Shown in pieces: positions 36,662 through 49,720 of a stretch of 64,000 nt of DNA (positions are counted from its first letter, which is position 1; every line of letters starts with the position of its first letter). The stretch spans positions 2,616,501 to 2,680,500 of the forward strand of contig NC_084899.1 in NCBI RefSeq assembly GCF_958979055.1, given 5' to 3'. Source of the stretch: Alnus glutinosa (lineage: Eukaryota > Streptophyta > Magnoliopsida > Fagales > Betulaceae). The position numbers and the translations under genes were made by a program. A model generated the notes under the pieces. The model saw nothing but the letters and a program-made list of their open reading frames with translations, did not search any database and was not told the origin of the DNA.

Positions 36662-37197
36662 ATGACTTAAGCATACCCAGTGATATGTTGTACATATTTA
36701 GTATCAATGCTGGTAGATATTGTACATTATATTCTATAGATTAAAAGCTTTGATTCCGTTGCATACATATCTAATTTTACCCGTCTGATTTGTACAGCAT
36801 GTAAACATGTAGGATTTGTCAGCAGTTTATGTTGGATGATATTTTATATTGCTGTTATGATATTTTAATTTATATGCTTCACGTAAAAACAGTGTCAATA
36901 TAAACATTAGTAAGATTGTCATTCTGATTAATTTGTATCCTCTGCTTCTACATGGAAAATTCAATTGCAACAATGCTTACTGGCCTACCTTCTCCACCCC
37001 TTTTGAGACTGGGACCTTGTGGTGTGTTTGTTTTTTTATTTTTGGCCAACTATATAATGGGTGTGGCTAAGATGAGGGGGTTGAGATCAATGATTGGTAC
37101 ATACAATTTGAAATGAATGCAATCATAAGAAGGTAGAGGTAGCACTAATTAAGAGTATGATTAGAATAATCTAAGATGGTTTGGTCATGTACAACTA

Positions 37198-37870
37198 GGG
37201 CCGTAAACGAACAAGTTTGGGATCGGCTTGGATAAACCAAACTTGGATTTGGTTCATTTGATATATGAGCCATTCGTGGATACAAAATTACGCTTGATTA
37301 TTAAACGAAATATATTCGTATAAACTCGGTTTGACTCGGTTAACGCTCGTAAATATAGCTCATATAAGTTCCGCTCGACTCGTTAGCTTGTTCATATATA
37401 TATTTATATAAGTAGGTTATATAAATGTAAGTATGTATATTAGTTATTAAGTAATAAGTATATAGATATATTATACATATGTAAGCATAAATAGTAATAT
37501 CCTATATGACTATTAGATTGTTATACTCTATATGCTATAGTTATATACTTATATTCTACTAAGTATATATAATATATGTAAGAATATTAACCTCTATAAT
37601 TAAATATATAACATGTATCCTAGTTATTTATGCTTATATATACTTTAAGTAGTAAGTTAGTAACCATATGTAATATATTAGAACTTATACCCTAGTTACC
37701 CTATATAAGCATTAAAGTATATAACTGTGTACATACTACATAACATATGGTTAACTATGGTTATATGCTAAAGTATATAATATCTTACATATTATTTACT
37801 TATACTATAGCTATATATATAATATACTAACATATTAACTATTTAGTTACCCTAGTTACCAATTTAGAAA
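37198..37870. mobile_element. hAT-like element end and AT-rich interior
   Basis: The stretch starts gggccgtaaacgaac, a common terminus of plant hAT-type elements, followed by gctcg/cgagct words and then highly AT-rich sequence. The opposite end is not found. The AT-rich part resumes after the LINE at 42304 with the same catatggttaactat phrase (also at 37744), which suggests the LINE landed inside it. Confidence 0.45.
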
Positions 37871-39328
37871 AAAAAAATAAAAAATAGTTACCCTAGTTAC
37901 CCTATTGAAGTATTTTTTTTGATAAAGTATATTCAACAAGCGCAAATGGGCGCAACCCATAGTACACATGACGTATACATGAAGCCCCTAATTCAAAGAA
38001 AAAAGAGAGCACCTATCTATAAATTCAAAATAAGAACACTCATGCATAAACTGAATTTTCTCTTTCCACATAAACAACATTTGTATCATCATTTTCTTCA
38101 AGTTCATCAAACTAGTCTCACAATCTTCAAAACAGCGTGCATTTCGTTCCCTCCATACACACCACATCAAACATAATGGGGTCATGCGCCAAATCGGTAT
38201 CAAAGTCCGATTACCCTTTTGCCCCCTCCAACTCCCCAACATATCTTTTACCGATCACGGCATTACCCACTCCACCCCAAACATTTGCAGAATCGTCCTC
38301 CACAATTCTATAGCAACCATACAATGCAGAAACAAATAGGCAATAGACTCTCCAGAAATCTTACACATGTAGCACCATTCCATCACAATACTGTTTCTCT
38401 TTCGTAAATTATCTAAAGTTAAAATTTTCCTTAAAGTTGCCGTCCACACAAAGAATGCCACTCTCGGGGGGACCTTAACTTTCCAAATACTTTTCTACAG
38501 AAAAGAAGACTGAATAGGACTAGATAAAACCTTATAGTAAGTCTTTACCTGAAAAGATTTCTTTCGCACAGGAATCCAACACATTTTATCCTCTCCCTCA
38601 CTTCTAACTTTAAGAGTGTACAACATCTCAAAAAATCTACTAACCGCTTCCACCTCCCAATCATGAACTGGGCGAGAAAACAAAATATTCCATAGAATTA
38701 TGCCATTTTGTCTTTGCATATTCTCCTCCACCCAAGCATCCTTGCCTCTAGCAATGAGAAACAATTCTGGAAAAAGAGTCTTCAAAGGAATCTCCCCACA
38801 CCACACATCATGCCAAAATAGAACTTTCGAACCATTCCCAATCTCATATCTCACATGAGCTGCAAAAGCATCCCATCGCCTCCTAATACACTTCCAAACT
38901 CCAAACCCAAAAGAACCCCCAACCTCCTTAGAGCACCAACCACTCCCCATACTTCCATATTTGGAATCCACCACCTTTCTCCACAAAGCATCCCTCTCCA
39001 AAGCATATCTCCATAACCATTTACCCATCAAAGCTTTATTGAACATAACCATATTTCTCACTCCTAGTCCCCCCGAAACCTTTGAAGAACAAATCGTATG
39101 CCAATTAACCAAATGAAATTTAAATTCATCTCCAATACCACCCCAAAGGAAGTCTCTCTAAAGTTTTTCCAAACGATTTGCCACTCCCACTAGAATAAGG
39201 AAGAGAGACAGAAAATACATAGGTAAACTTGAAATAGTACTATTAATCAAAGTTAACCTCCCACCCTTAGATAAATACAACCTCTTCCACCCTGCTAATC
39301 TAGCTTCTATCTTCTCAATAACGCTATT

Positions 39329-40953
39329 CTATATATGAGCGTCTTTATACTTAGCACCCAATGGCAGACCCAAATACTTTAACGGAAGTGAGGCCACACC
39401 ACACCCAAGACTACTAGCCAACTCCTCCACATCCCCTACCTCACCTACCGGAACCATCTCAGATTTAGACAAATTAATTCTCAAGCCTGAAGCTGCTTCA
39501 AAACAAAGCAGCAAACACCTCAAGTCTTGGATTTGGTTAGCAATAGAATCACAAAAGATCAATGTATCATATGCAAATAATAGATGGGATACCATCATAG
39601 CATCTTGCGAACTCGATCCCACTGAGAACCCCAATAAGCGCCCACTATCCACCGTCGCATATATCATCCGACTGAAAGCCTCTATCATCAACACAAACAA
39701 AAGCAGAGACAAAGGATCCCCTTGTCGAAGACCCCGTGAGCTACGAAAAAACCCTGAAGGCGACCCATTGATATTTATAGAAAAACAAACAGTAGAAATA
39801 CAATGAGCAATCCAGCCACGCCATCTATCCCTAAAACTGCATCTCTTCAAAACATAAAGCAGAAACTCCCAACTTACATGATCATACGCCTTCTCCAAAT
39901 CCAACTTACAAATAATGCCTGGAGTTCCAGATCGAATCTTGCTATCCACGCATTCATTGGCCGCCAAAATAGAATCCAATATTTGCCTCCCCTTGATAAA
40001 AGCAGTCTGAGAATGGGAAACAACCTTCCCCAACACTGACTTCAACTTATTTGCCAGGACCTTTGAGATGATTTTGTACATTCCACATATTAAACTGATA
40101 GGTCGAAAATCCTTGATATCCACCGCTCCAGCTTTCTTTGGAATCAGCGACACAAAAAGGTAGCGTTAAGGCTCTTTTCGAACTTTCCACTGGTTTGAAA
40201 CTCCTTTAACACCGCAATAATATCAGTCTTCAAGATCTCCCAACACTTCTGAAAAAATGCCATAGTAAAACCATCAGGCCCAGGAGCCTTATCGCCTTTG
40301 AAATTCTGAATTACCGCCCGGATTTCATCTTCCTCAAACTCACGTTCCATCCATATTCTATCTTCTTCATCAATGTAAAGAAAAGATAAATCATCTGCCC
40401 TTGGTCTCCACTGATATTGCTCACTGTACAGCTTTTTGTAGAACTCCACAACGTGATCGTGGATAACTGTCCTATCATCAGTCAATCGTCCATCCACCAC
40501 TAGAGCCTCAATCGTATTATGTCTTCTATGAGAGTTAGCCAGCCTGTAGAAGAATTTGGTATTACTGTCACCCTCTTTTAACCACAATGCCCTAGATTTC
40601 TGTCTCCAACTCACTTCTTCAAGAAGAACATGCCGCTCTAAGTTTCTAGAAAACTCTTCTCTCTTGAACTTTTCTTCTTCAGATAACGGCCTATCCTCTG
40701 CGATCAAATGCTCACACAGACCATTTTCCAGTTTCTTTTTATGAACCCCTACATTCCCAAACACCTCCTCATTCCATTGTTTAAGATCAGTTTTCAATGC
40801 TTTTAACTTACTGGCAAACACAAAGTTAGGCGTACCTTCATACATATAAGATCCCCACCATCTCTTCACCTGCTCCTCAAATCCTTCCGCTTGCAACCAC
40901 ATTTTTTCAAATTTAAACGACCCCCTACCACGTCTCCCGACTCCACAATCCAA
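39329..40953 (-). pseudogene. LINE reverse transcriptase, catalytic motif lost
   Basis: Two frames (40953-40144 and 40153-39329) cover a RVT_1 domain and are separated by a one-step frame change near 40150. The region matches plant L1 RTs in order: linker with LKEGDSNTKFFYRLA, fingers KAPGPDGFTMAFFQ, palm [20 protein letters not shown] and GLRQGDPLS. The catalytic box reads [10 protein letters not shown] where active elements have FADD, so the first catalytic aspartate is replaced by tyrosine. Confidence 0.9.
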
Positions 40954-41551
40954 AAGCAGAGGATAATGATCCGAAAGAATACGAGGTAGACGTCTTTAAG
41001 ACACATTTAGAAAATATTCCTCCCATTCTGTAGATAGCAAAAATCGATCAATTTTGGACCAAGTGCTGCAATTTGACCAAATGGATCTCCCCTCAACCAA
41101 AGGAATATCGATGAGACCCTGTTCAAAAATAAACTTAGAAAACTCAACCATAGCTTGAAATGATCTCGCTTCCCCCCCCTCTTTCGCTCGGAGACCAAAC
41201 GATGTTAAAATCCCCCCCCCCCCCCCCCATACACCAAGGCAGCTCCCAAATATTCCTCAAACCTACCAATTCATCCCAAGGCACTCTTCTATCACCATCA
41301 TCATTAGGTCCATAAACACCCGCAAAACCCCAATCAAAATTTACTGACACACTACGGAATGCACAAGCTACCACATACCTCCCCACATACTCTTCAATCT
41401 TCTCGACTACTCTTCTATCTCATATTAACAAGATGCCTCCCGAAGCCCCTCTAGAACCCAAATACACCCAATCCACATAAACACAACCCCAAACACTATA
41501 GACCACCTCCCTACTAATTACCTCCATTTTTGTCTCTTGTAAGCAAACAAT

Positions 41552-41847
41552 GGCCCCGTTTAGTAATTCCCTTCCCCTCCCCTCCCCTTCCCTTATGGGA
41601 GAATCTTCTTGGTGAGTGAAAATAGAAAGTGATTGATGTGATATAAAGTAGAGAGAATTTATATGAAAAAGTGAAAAAAAAAATTGTATTGTAGTGAATT
41701 TTTTTATTTAAATAATAATAAAAAATTATTGATGTGATATAAAAAGTTAAAAAGTAAAGAATGTTTTGAATTTGATGTTTTTTGAAAAAGGTGAAAGTAA
41801 GGGGGAGGGGAAGGGAAGGGGAAGGGAGGGAGTTACTAAACGGGGCC
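41552..41847. mobile_element. MITE inserted in the LINE endonuclease region
   Basis: A 296-bp block with exact terminal inverted repeats ggccccgtttagtaa / ttactaaacggggcc and sub-terminal cccttcccc/gggaaggg. Removing it brings together LINE coding on both sides (LLREW before, IVCLQETKM after), so it arrived after the LINE. The ends resemble PIF/Harbinger elements but I could not define a clean TAA-type duplication. Confidence 0.8.
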
Positions 41848-42779
41848 ATTCCCTCAACAACCCCCTAATCTTCGTTCTTTTCTCGAGCTCATTCATGCCT
41901 CGTACATTCTATGAGATTATCTTTGGCTTCAACATTAACAATTGTCAACCCTCCCCTTCCTAGTCAACCTAGACGATTGACCTCCTTTCCCATCATAATT
42001 CAACGAACATTCTAACCTATTCACTTCACGTTGTCCACGATTCCCAAATTTGGCCCTCAAATTATTGTCGTGCCTCACCCTATCGAAATACCGATGTGCT
42101 TCAATATTATTGAACAAATCCATCAACTTATCTTCATAGCCTGGACAAGACATTCCTACAACTTTACAAAAACCTCTTAACTCTCTCAATCATCCATTCT
42201 GTGGACATAGGGTCATCTCCTAGTTGTTCCTCCAAAACTGCCAGCGGTTGTATATCCAGCATCTCACCTCCCCCAATAACATCATCTGCCCGGCTCACCA
42301 AAGCTAACATATGGTTAACTATAGTTATATACAACATTAGATAATATGCTTACATATTGTATACTATAGTTATATATAATATACTAGTTACTCGCATATT
42401 CTATATTCTATAGTTATTACTTATGGTAACTTATAGAGTTATAGTTATATGCTATATTATATAATATGTTTACATTAACATATTATATATTTTAATACTT
42501 ACACTATAGTTATATATAATAACATATTATTAAAAATGATATCGCACTATGTAACAATATTAATATATAGCACAATTACAATTTTTTTTTTTGCATTTAA
42601 ATATAATAAACACCATCCAACTCAACCACCAACTCATCCTTTAACTATTTCCAAGACTTACACATCACCCAAACACACGCACCACACACAAACACTACAC
42701 TCCTTTTACCTGATGCTTACACCTCGTCTCCCTTCTTTAATCTGTCGACAACTAAAGAATGCTTGTGCAAGGAAATTAA

Positions 42780-43200
42780 GGAATGCTTCAGTAGCGGCTC
42801 ATTAAAGTTTTATGGTGTCTCTAATCAGTGGAATGTAAACTTTGCTAGAGTGGCTCGTTCTTTAAATTTTTATATTCAGTTAGAATGAGACGGAATTGTG
42901 AAGACAAGTTTTGGTGGTCCCCTCAATAAAAGGGTTGTTAGTTGCTAGCTCCCTCTATAATGTCCTTGCTTGTAATGACGGCTCTCTTTTCCCTTGGAAA
43001 AGTATTTGGCGGACTAAAGTTCTGTTGAGAGCAGCCTTTTTTGCTTGGTCAATGGCCTTAGAGAATCCCTACCATGGACAATCTTAAGAAATAGCATATC
43101 ATTGGTATTATTGTGGTCGATAGGTGCTATATGTACAAGAGGAGTGGAGACTCCGCGAACCATCTTCTCTTCCATTGTAAGGTTGGAGGAACCTTTAAGA
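42780..43200 (+). mobile_element. LINE ORF2 C-terminal fragment
   Basis: On the plus strand, frame-shifted pieces read SFPLEKYLAD then LRAAFFAWSMALEN and further on CYMYKRSGDSANHLLFHCK-like text: the zf-RVT end of an L1 ORF2. It is oriented opposite to the large LINE and is broken by stops. Confidence 0.65.
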
Positions 43201-43480
43201 TGTGAAATTCATTTGAGATAATTTGCTTGTATGCAACACAATATTGAGGTTTTTTTTTTGCCACCCTAGTGCCAAAAACTGAGATGATATGATGTCTGGA
43301 TGGAGCTACAAGGACAAGATGAAAGCCATAGCAAATGGGGGCTGATGCAGTAGGAAGAGACATTATAGTAAATGATCGAATGTGTAGTCCTAGATAGAGT
43401 TTAATGAAGCTAGGGATTAGGACTGATCAATTTTTTTGTAATAAAATTGATTCACAATAGCCAACATTATAGTATATGAT

Positions 43481-46340
43481 TCATGTTAGTTCGCCATTGA
43501 GAATTAGTGAAGCATGTCTGACAGCTCGAGAGACTCGCCAAACTTCATGTTGTACTAAATGCCACGCCTCTGCAGTATTCAGATCCTTTGCCTTCTCAAT
43601 TGCATCATTTATCCCAGGGAAGGATTTAGATTCATAGTCATTGTGCTTTGAGGGCCCATAAATCTGAAAAAGCAAAATAATAAATATGGTCCCATTCTGT
43701 AATTACAATAATGCAATATCTTCAATTGGGTAGGATGGATTTAATTTTCATATCTGGAAAAATTGCTTTTACTTGAGCTTTTGAAAATTATAGTAATTTA
43801 AATTAAGGAGTCGTGTTGATTAAGAGAAACATACCAAATGCTTATACCATGACCTTTCAGAGAGTCCATCTTGGTCTGTAAATGCACGCTCTGCCATCAT
43901 TAGTCTGTCATTCAGCTCTCTCACCTTCAAATGATCTTTATTCCAGATTGATGCCCAACCTTTTCTTTCTTCTATTGCCTACAGAATCATACTTCATGCT
44001 TTTGATATATGGAAAACGTGATTTGTTACAATGTAGAATACATACAGAAACTCAAGTTTATACCTTTCTCTGGTTGTTCACTGTGGTGGCTGCTTTTTGG
44101 AGCTCCTCTATGGACTTGAACAAAGGAGTTAGGCTTATGTTCTTATCTGAGATCTCAACTTTTAAGTCCTTTGTGTATGTCTGTTATTCCAGGATTCAAT
44201 TCATTATGTTTGTGTTTGCCACTAAACCTCAATAGTAATAATCTATGTTCCACAAGACTGCATGTAATGATTTTCGTAACATTTAACATTGACGTACCTG
44301 CAGCTCCTGTGCATAGGAGAGATAGTTGTAAGGCAAAAACTCCTCGTCTGCTAACCAAAGAGCCACTAAACCCCAAACACTTGCCACTGTTTTTCAAAAC
44401 AAATTTGATAAAATTTAGATCTTTTGGGCACTTGAAGTAAGATCTATTAGTGCAAAATGTTAGTATTTAGAGCTATATGATGAAAATATGCTTCAGAGGC
44501 TTTTTTTTTGGGTGGGAAGGAATCCAAAAAATTGTGTTGGATACTGCTAGGTAAAAACTTTATGGCTCACCTGCAACATGTCTATGAAACATTGGATCAC
44601 CAAATTTTTGCATCCAGATAAAGTCATCGTACATTGAGTGGTATACAGGGTACCCTGCATTTGATGACAACTATTCAATGGAAAGCCATAAAAGTTCCAA
44701 AAAGCACACTACCACAGTATACCTGCGCTTAAGTTTTTCTTAAGGATAAAATATTTCGACGTTTTGAAGCTTATTAAAGTAATGGTGTCTAGTCCCTTAC
44801 TACAATAGGGAACATCACTTTATTTCAGGCTTGGTAAGTTATATGACTAGATAAGTTAATTTTGGCTTTTGATTTATAAGTTGTTTCCTTTTAGGAGGAT
44901 CAAAAGCTCATTCAGGGGATGAACCATATGTTATATTTCAAAAAGAGTGTCCTTTTGCTATGGTGCATATGGATAATGGTCTTGAATAAGTATACTTGAA
45001 ATTACTACAGCAAAGTAATTTTTTTTTTCTTGAATATGAAAATTTTTAAAAATCTCTTTGAGGTTTTGTCATATTCTTGGTTAGACAAAGGGATTGTCCT
45101 AACAGTACTATTGGGTGGTTTTGGTTACATTGTGATGAATGTTCTAATTGAAATCTTTTTAGTACTGCCTTTGATATGAACAATGTGGATATTTGCCTGG
45201 GTTTTTACACTGCATTCAGCATCTCTTACTTGTTTCAGCAGGTGGTTGTGATGTATGCATTAGATATGATGCTATGGTTGGATTTTCGTCATATAATACT
45301 TGATTTTGAAATCATGCTTCCCTATTTTGTTTTGCTTTGTATGGTGAAATAACTTTTACGTTGAAACTTTTTCAATTATCGAGTTCTTCATATCAATTCT
45401 GAAAAGTATACTAGCAGTTGCTTCCTTTAGCAGAAAAATGGCACATACAGTATACATTTGGGTCTGTGCACGCATGCGTGTATCATCTTACCAACTAAAG
45501 GATGATGTGAGATGAAAGAAAACTTGTGCTTGTTACCTCCTCCAAAAAACATTCCAGTTGCTGGAATCCCTACATGTTGCACAAAAGCTGCAAAATCTGA
45601 TCCTCCATCTCCTAACCTCCCAATCTTTACATAGAAAGCACAAGTTAATGAGCATCAACAATTTAACAGTATAAGTTTCAAGGTTCACTTGATGAAAGTC
45701 ATCTCCTATGTCTTTTTCATCTGCGTTTGGTAATATGAGGCTAGACTTGGAATTAATTATCACTAGCTGGTAGGCTGGAGACGAAGTCAGTGGCACTTTT
45801 TACATTCAGAGTCGCTGCAATGCAGTTTTCTTTCCTTCTTGAAGTTATCAATTTTAGATCATAAAGTCAAGTTGGTACTATTATAGGCTTTTGCATTTTG
45901 CTTACCAGGGGAGAATTGCTAGAACCGACCCATGAATCGTAAATACTTTGTGATGGGTTATCTGGGTCTTGAACCTTCAAAAACCAATTACAATTTCAGT
46001 TGAGATGATTGAGATAATAGCAGCAAGGAGGAAGAAATATCAATTCTTGGTATAGCTTATGCAATTGCTGCTTTCACTGTTGGGTTATTCTAGTTTCTAC
46101 CCTACCATTGCTTATGCTTGCTGTTGCTAGTTTTCCTAGTAGCATAACTTTTGAGATACCTCTTGAGTTGCTCGTTTGAGCAGTTCATCAAGCTGGGGAG
46201 TTGCAGAGGCATAGAAACCTGGTCCAGATACCGCACAGTCAACATTTAAGTACGCAACAGCCCTTGAAGCTAGCATTTGTCTGTTCTCTTCTACCCATTC
46301 CGTTGATCCTAGCTAAATATAGAGGTTAGGTTAAATTTCC

Positions 46341-46392
<52 letters not shown>

Positions 46393-48057
46393 CGCGCATG
46401 AGAGAGAGAGAGAGAGAGAGAGACCAGGCCATATTCCTCCGCATCCCAATTGCACAACACAATTGTTCTTCGAGGTTTCCATCCTCCTCCTTGCATCTTC
46501 CCCAGTCTTTCAGCAATCTACAGATAGTATCAAAATCAGGCGGTGCTGCTGTGGTGAACTTTCCTCATTGAGTAGGTACTTGACAAGGCAATCTGTTGGA
46601 GTCATTTTTACCTGTAGCAATGCTGCGGTGCCACTGTTGGGATCAACGGCTCCAAAAGTCCATGCATCCCGATGATTACCCAGTATGACAAATCTGCATA
46701 TGATTGTAACATTTTTTACTTGATCATTACTAGGTAGGTTGTTTCGTCAGTCGTCACTGTCAGTTTTTATTAGTCAATGGGAAAAGTCCACGTTCCCTCA
46801 AAATGATTGTCAATGTTCTCCCAAACTATAATTTGGGTACTCTGTTTTTTTAAAACATATCATGAAAATATTTAACTGCCAATTTAGCTAATGCCCGCTT
46901 TTTATGAAAGATTTTGGACATACCGATCAGGCTCTTCTGCTCCTTCAATCACACCAATGACATTCTGAATTGTCCCTATGAATTGCTTTCCCTGAAAACA
47001 ACATTTGAAGTGACAATTCAGCAACTATTAGTAGCCCTTGGTTCAGGTTTGTTTTTTTGTTTTTTTTTTTTCTGATTTTATTTCTAGGGCTGGATTAGTT
47101 TGAGCTTACAGTGTAACTGAGATTGACAATCCCTGGCCCCGGTCCGACCCTGTAGGTAGGCGCATCTTTGCTTCCCTGCCAATCCTCATTAGCAACATGT
47201 CCGCCAATCGATCCTAAGATTGTTTCACCATCTGCCGCAGATATTGGCAATGAAGGTATAAGAGGAACATCCCCTCCTTTCTCTACTTCCTCTTCTGATA
47301 ACCTTTCACAGTCTCCGCTGCTCGCCCACCCAGGTGTGGTAGGGTCTCCAAGCCCATTGTAAACCGTTCCCACCTGTACTCCACTGGGTGGCATCCACCT
47401 GTCATCTGGGAACCACCGTGTATCCCCTCCCCCGCCACCGTAGTCCTTCCTATCTGTATACACCAACACCCCTACAGCGCCTGCCACGTATGCATTCTTG
47501 ACTATGTGCCCTCTGTATATTTCTCCATACCTTGCCAATACAACTGTACCCGACACATTCACACCCATTTCCTTCAGCGTCGTGTAGTCTTCCACCCGCC
47601 CATAGTTCACGTAAGCCACGGGTGCAGAGACAGTGCCGGACTTTGCATATGCATGGAAAGTAGGCTGAACTTGGTCTGACACGTCGGCATATGGATCGCC
47701 GTCGTAAATTTCTTGACGAAGACTGAACGCAGTGGGCGGCTCTGGAGGTGGACGTGTTAGCGATAGGGAACGCTGTGCTGGGTAGGTTAGAGACACCTCG
47801 TAGGATGCTATGTGAGATTTGATATTGCTGGAAGTGAAGACGGATAGAACGTAGGCTGCGGCCTCGGCGTTTGCCTCGGAGCCGGCAACGTGGGGCCGGC
47901 GAGTGAGGGTGTAGAGGTGGTGTGATATTGAGGCGTTGTCAGATAGAGAAGTGGATGTGAAGAGGGAGTGAAATGATGATTTTGGAGGGGGAGAAAGGAG
48001 AAAGAAGGTGAAAGAGGTGGCTAAGCCTAGGAAGATGGCGGTGGCTGTTTTCAACAT
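43481..48057 (-). CDS. LAMP1: Probable glutamate carboxypeptidase, LAMP1/AMP1-like (peptidase M28)
   Basis: Twelve exons: 47110-48057, 46924-46991, 46612-46693, 46425-46517, 46160-46312, 45906-45974, 45537-45624, 44571-44654, 44298-44386, 44064-44180, 43835-43978, 43481-43663; in phase, GT-AG, 705 aa. The family contains AMP1, an ER membrane protein governing meristem size and miRNA-mediated translational repression, and its paralogue LAMP1; the N-terminal sequence looks closer to LAMP1. Seen here: a type II membrane anchor at residues 5-21, a protease-associated domain (about 125-270, [20 protein letters not shown]), the M28 domain with presumed zinc and catalytic residues H346, D356 ([11 protein letters not shown]), E393/E394 (WDAEEYGL), D422 (NVD) and H506 (VYHSMYDDF), and a C-terminal dimerisation domain. 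All metal ligands are kept, so it could be an active peptidase. The substrate is unknown. Confidence 0.94.
46343..46423. repeat. (TG)n-(GC)n-(AG)n compound microsatellite in intron 4 of the carboxypeptidase gene
   Basis: About 23 TG units, a short cgcgc bridge, then eleven AG units ending at 46423. On the transcribed minus strand the repeat begins at the second base of the splice donor, so nearly the whole 112-base intron is repeat. Confidence 0.95.
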
Positions 48058-48175
48058 GGGCTAAACTTTTTCGAGTGTTTGAGAAATCTTTTGGTGGGTG
48101 CAGATTTTTTGTTGTTCTTGAGGTCGAATTCCGGAATGTGAATTAAGCATTTAGCAGGAGAAGCTGCGAAACGCC

Positions 48176-48207
<32 letters not shown>

Positions 48208-49097
48208 GACTGTTATGTTGGATTGTGCAGATTAAATAACAGAAGCAGGAAATTAATAATATGTTTGGATCTTGGATTATTCAGATTAAATAACAAAAAG
48301 TTGCAAAATTTCTTACTATTGTCTTGACCATTGCCATCAAATGCTGTATGCATGCGTGTCTCTCTTGTGACGGCATCATAGTGTTCACCGTCCTGATTGA
48401 TTTGTGATATGAGACAAATTACAACCGTTGATTCTATATCATTTTGGGATGATGATGCGGGAGATAAAAAATAATTTTTTTTTTTGAAGGGAGAAACAAA
48501 GGTGTAATTGGTTGTAAAGCGAAGATTATAAATTAATGTTAAATATCATTTTCCTTTGAAAATTGCTGAGAATCTTTGATCTGATTTGGGGTACAATCCA
48601 CTGTAATTACTGTTTATCCACTAATCTATATTCTAATCCATAATGCTGCACAGATCAGCAAGAGGATGCCAGATTGCCAGTCCAATCCTTGAATGAAACA
48701 AAAAGTTAAATTTCCTAAACGGTTCACGGTTGTGTCAGATTTCTCCGACACAACACGTGCGCTCGTCTCGCACGGGCTCCCACATGCGACCCTGCCATTA
48801 TTTCCATAGCCATATATATAAAATAAAAATGATTAGGTCGATTGTCAATGCTCATGAATTCTTCGACTCGGGTTCTGAAGCTCCGGAACGTGGGAATTGG
48901 GGAATTGCTTGCTGAGAAAACGAAGGAAGAGACAAGGAAGTGTGGGTCTTATGTTTGATGTTATTTTTGATTCCAGATAAGGAGTATTTATGTCGAAATA
49001 TGCTTTAGTTTAAATGTCTTTTATTTCCATGCTCAAAAAATAAAGTCTTTTGTTGGTTTTCTGGGGCGGAAAGAGGTGAGAGTTTAGTTTATCATCC

Positions 49098-49720
49098 CTT
49101 TGTTTCGGCATAAAATATTTTTTATTTTTTTTTTAGTGCGACAAAAAATAATAGTCAAACCAAAAATATTTTCAATTTGACTAAAAAAAAAGAAGCTTTT
49201 TTAGCTTCGGAAAATAATTTATATTTTTAAATTTCATAAATCATTTTTTGAGTTTAAGTTTCTCATTCTTAAATTGCTGGACCATCGTTAGACCACCATA
49301 AAGACATATTTGGGCCACTACTGGGTCACCAGCAAACCACCACTCTCGGGCTATCGCTAGACCACCACCGAGCCACCCGCAGACCACTATCGAGCCACTC
49401 ACCAAGCCACCCCCGAGCCACTCCCGGACTACCACCAAACCACCACCAGACCATCACTGAGCCACCTCTGAACTACCGCTGAGCCACCTGGGACCATCGT
49501 TGAGTTACCCACAGACCATCACCGAGCTAGCCTCGGACCACCACTGAGCCATCATCGAACCACCTCCTGACCACCGTTAAACCACTTTGGACCATCATTG
49601 AGCCACTAACAGACCACTGTCGAGCTCCTCCCAAACCACCGACAAACTACCACTAAGTCATCCCTTGACGACCACCGAACCACTACCAAGACACTCCTGG
49701 ACCACCACCAAGCAATTATT
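49098..49720. mobile_element. MITE-like element with a degenerate accacc-type minisatellite core
   Basis: The left end (ctttgtttcggcataaaat, then gacaaaaaataatagtcaa) is clearly homologous to the left end of the element at 58774-59579. From about 49275 to 49715 the core is an imperfect tandem array of short units such as gaccaccatcgagccac. The right end is missing; a MULE-like fragment follows. Confidence 0.6.

Larger units (their letters stand above)
37911..42303 (-). mobile_element. L1-type LINE retrotransposon, 5'-truncated and mutated
   Basis: On the minus strand, in order: remnant of the region before ORF2 (42189-41935), an endonuclease domain (about 41930-40950, with CLQETKM and GGDFNIVWSP phrases) split by a MITE, a reverse transcriptase (about 40950-39329, with [30 protein letters not shown]), and a zf-RVT/RNase-like C-terminus (39112-37990). 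It ends at a poly-A seen as poly-T on the plus strand (37911-37919). Frame breaks at about 41400, 40980, 40150, 39325 and 38490 and a changed catalytic motif show it is inactive. Confidence 0.92.
36662..43480. other. Intergenic region between VPS15 and the carboxypeptidase gene
   Basis: The VPS15 3' end is followed by hAT-like terminal sequence (from about 37198), AT-rich DNA with repeated tatagttatata words (37395-37870 and 42304-42540), the LINE inserted between those two parts, and a second LINE fragment on the plus strand (about 42780-43200). No host gene is seen. Confidence 0.6.

Noticed and set aside
46331..46675. Cys/Val- and Thr/His-repeat frames on both strands
   Set aside because: Translations of the TG/AG microsatellite in a carboxypeptidase intron.
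49241..49438. Gly/Val/Trp-rich minus-strand frame
   Set aside because: Translation of the degenerate accacc repeat array, not a gene.
49275..49715. Regularly spaced repeats that might suggest a CRISPR-like array
   Set aside because: Units are short, degenerate and without unique spacers; the window is a plant nuclear genome.
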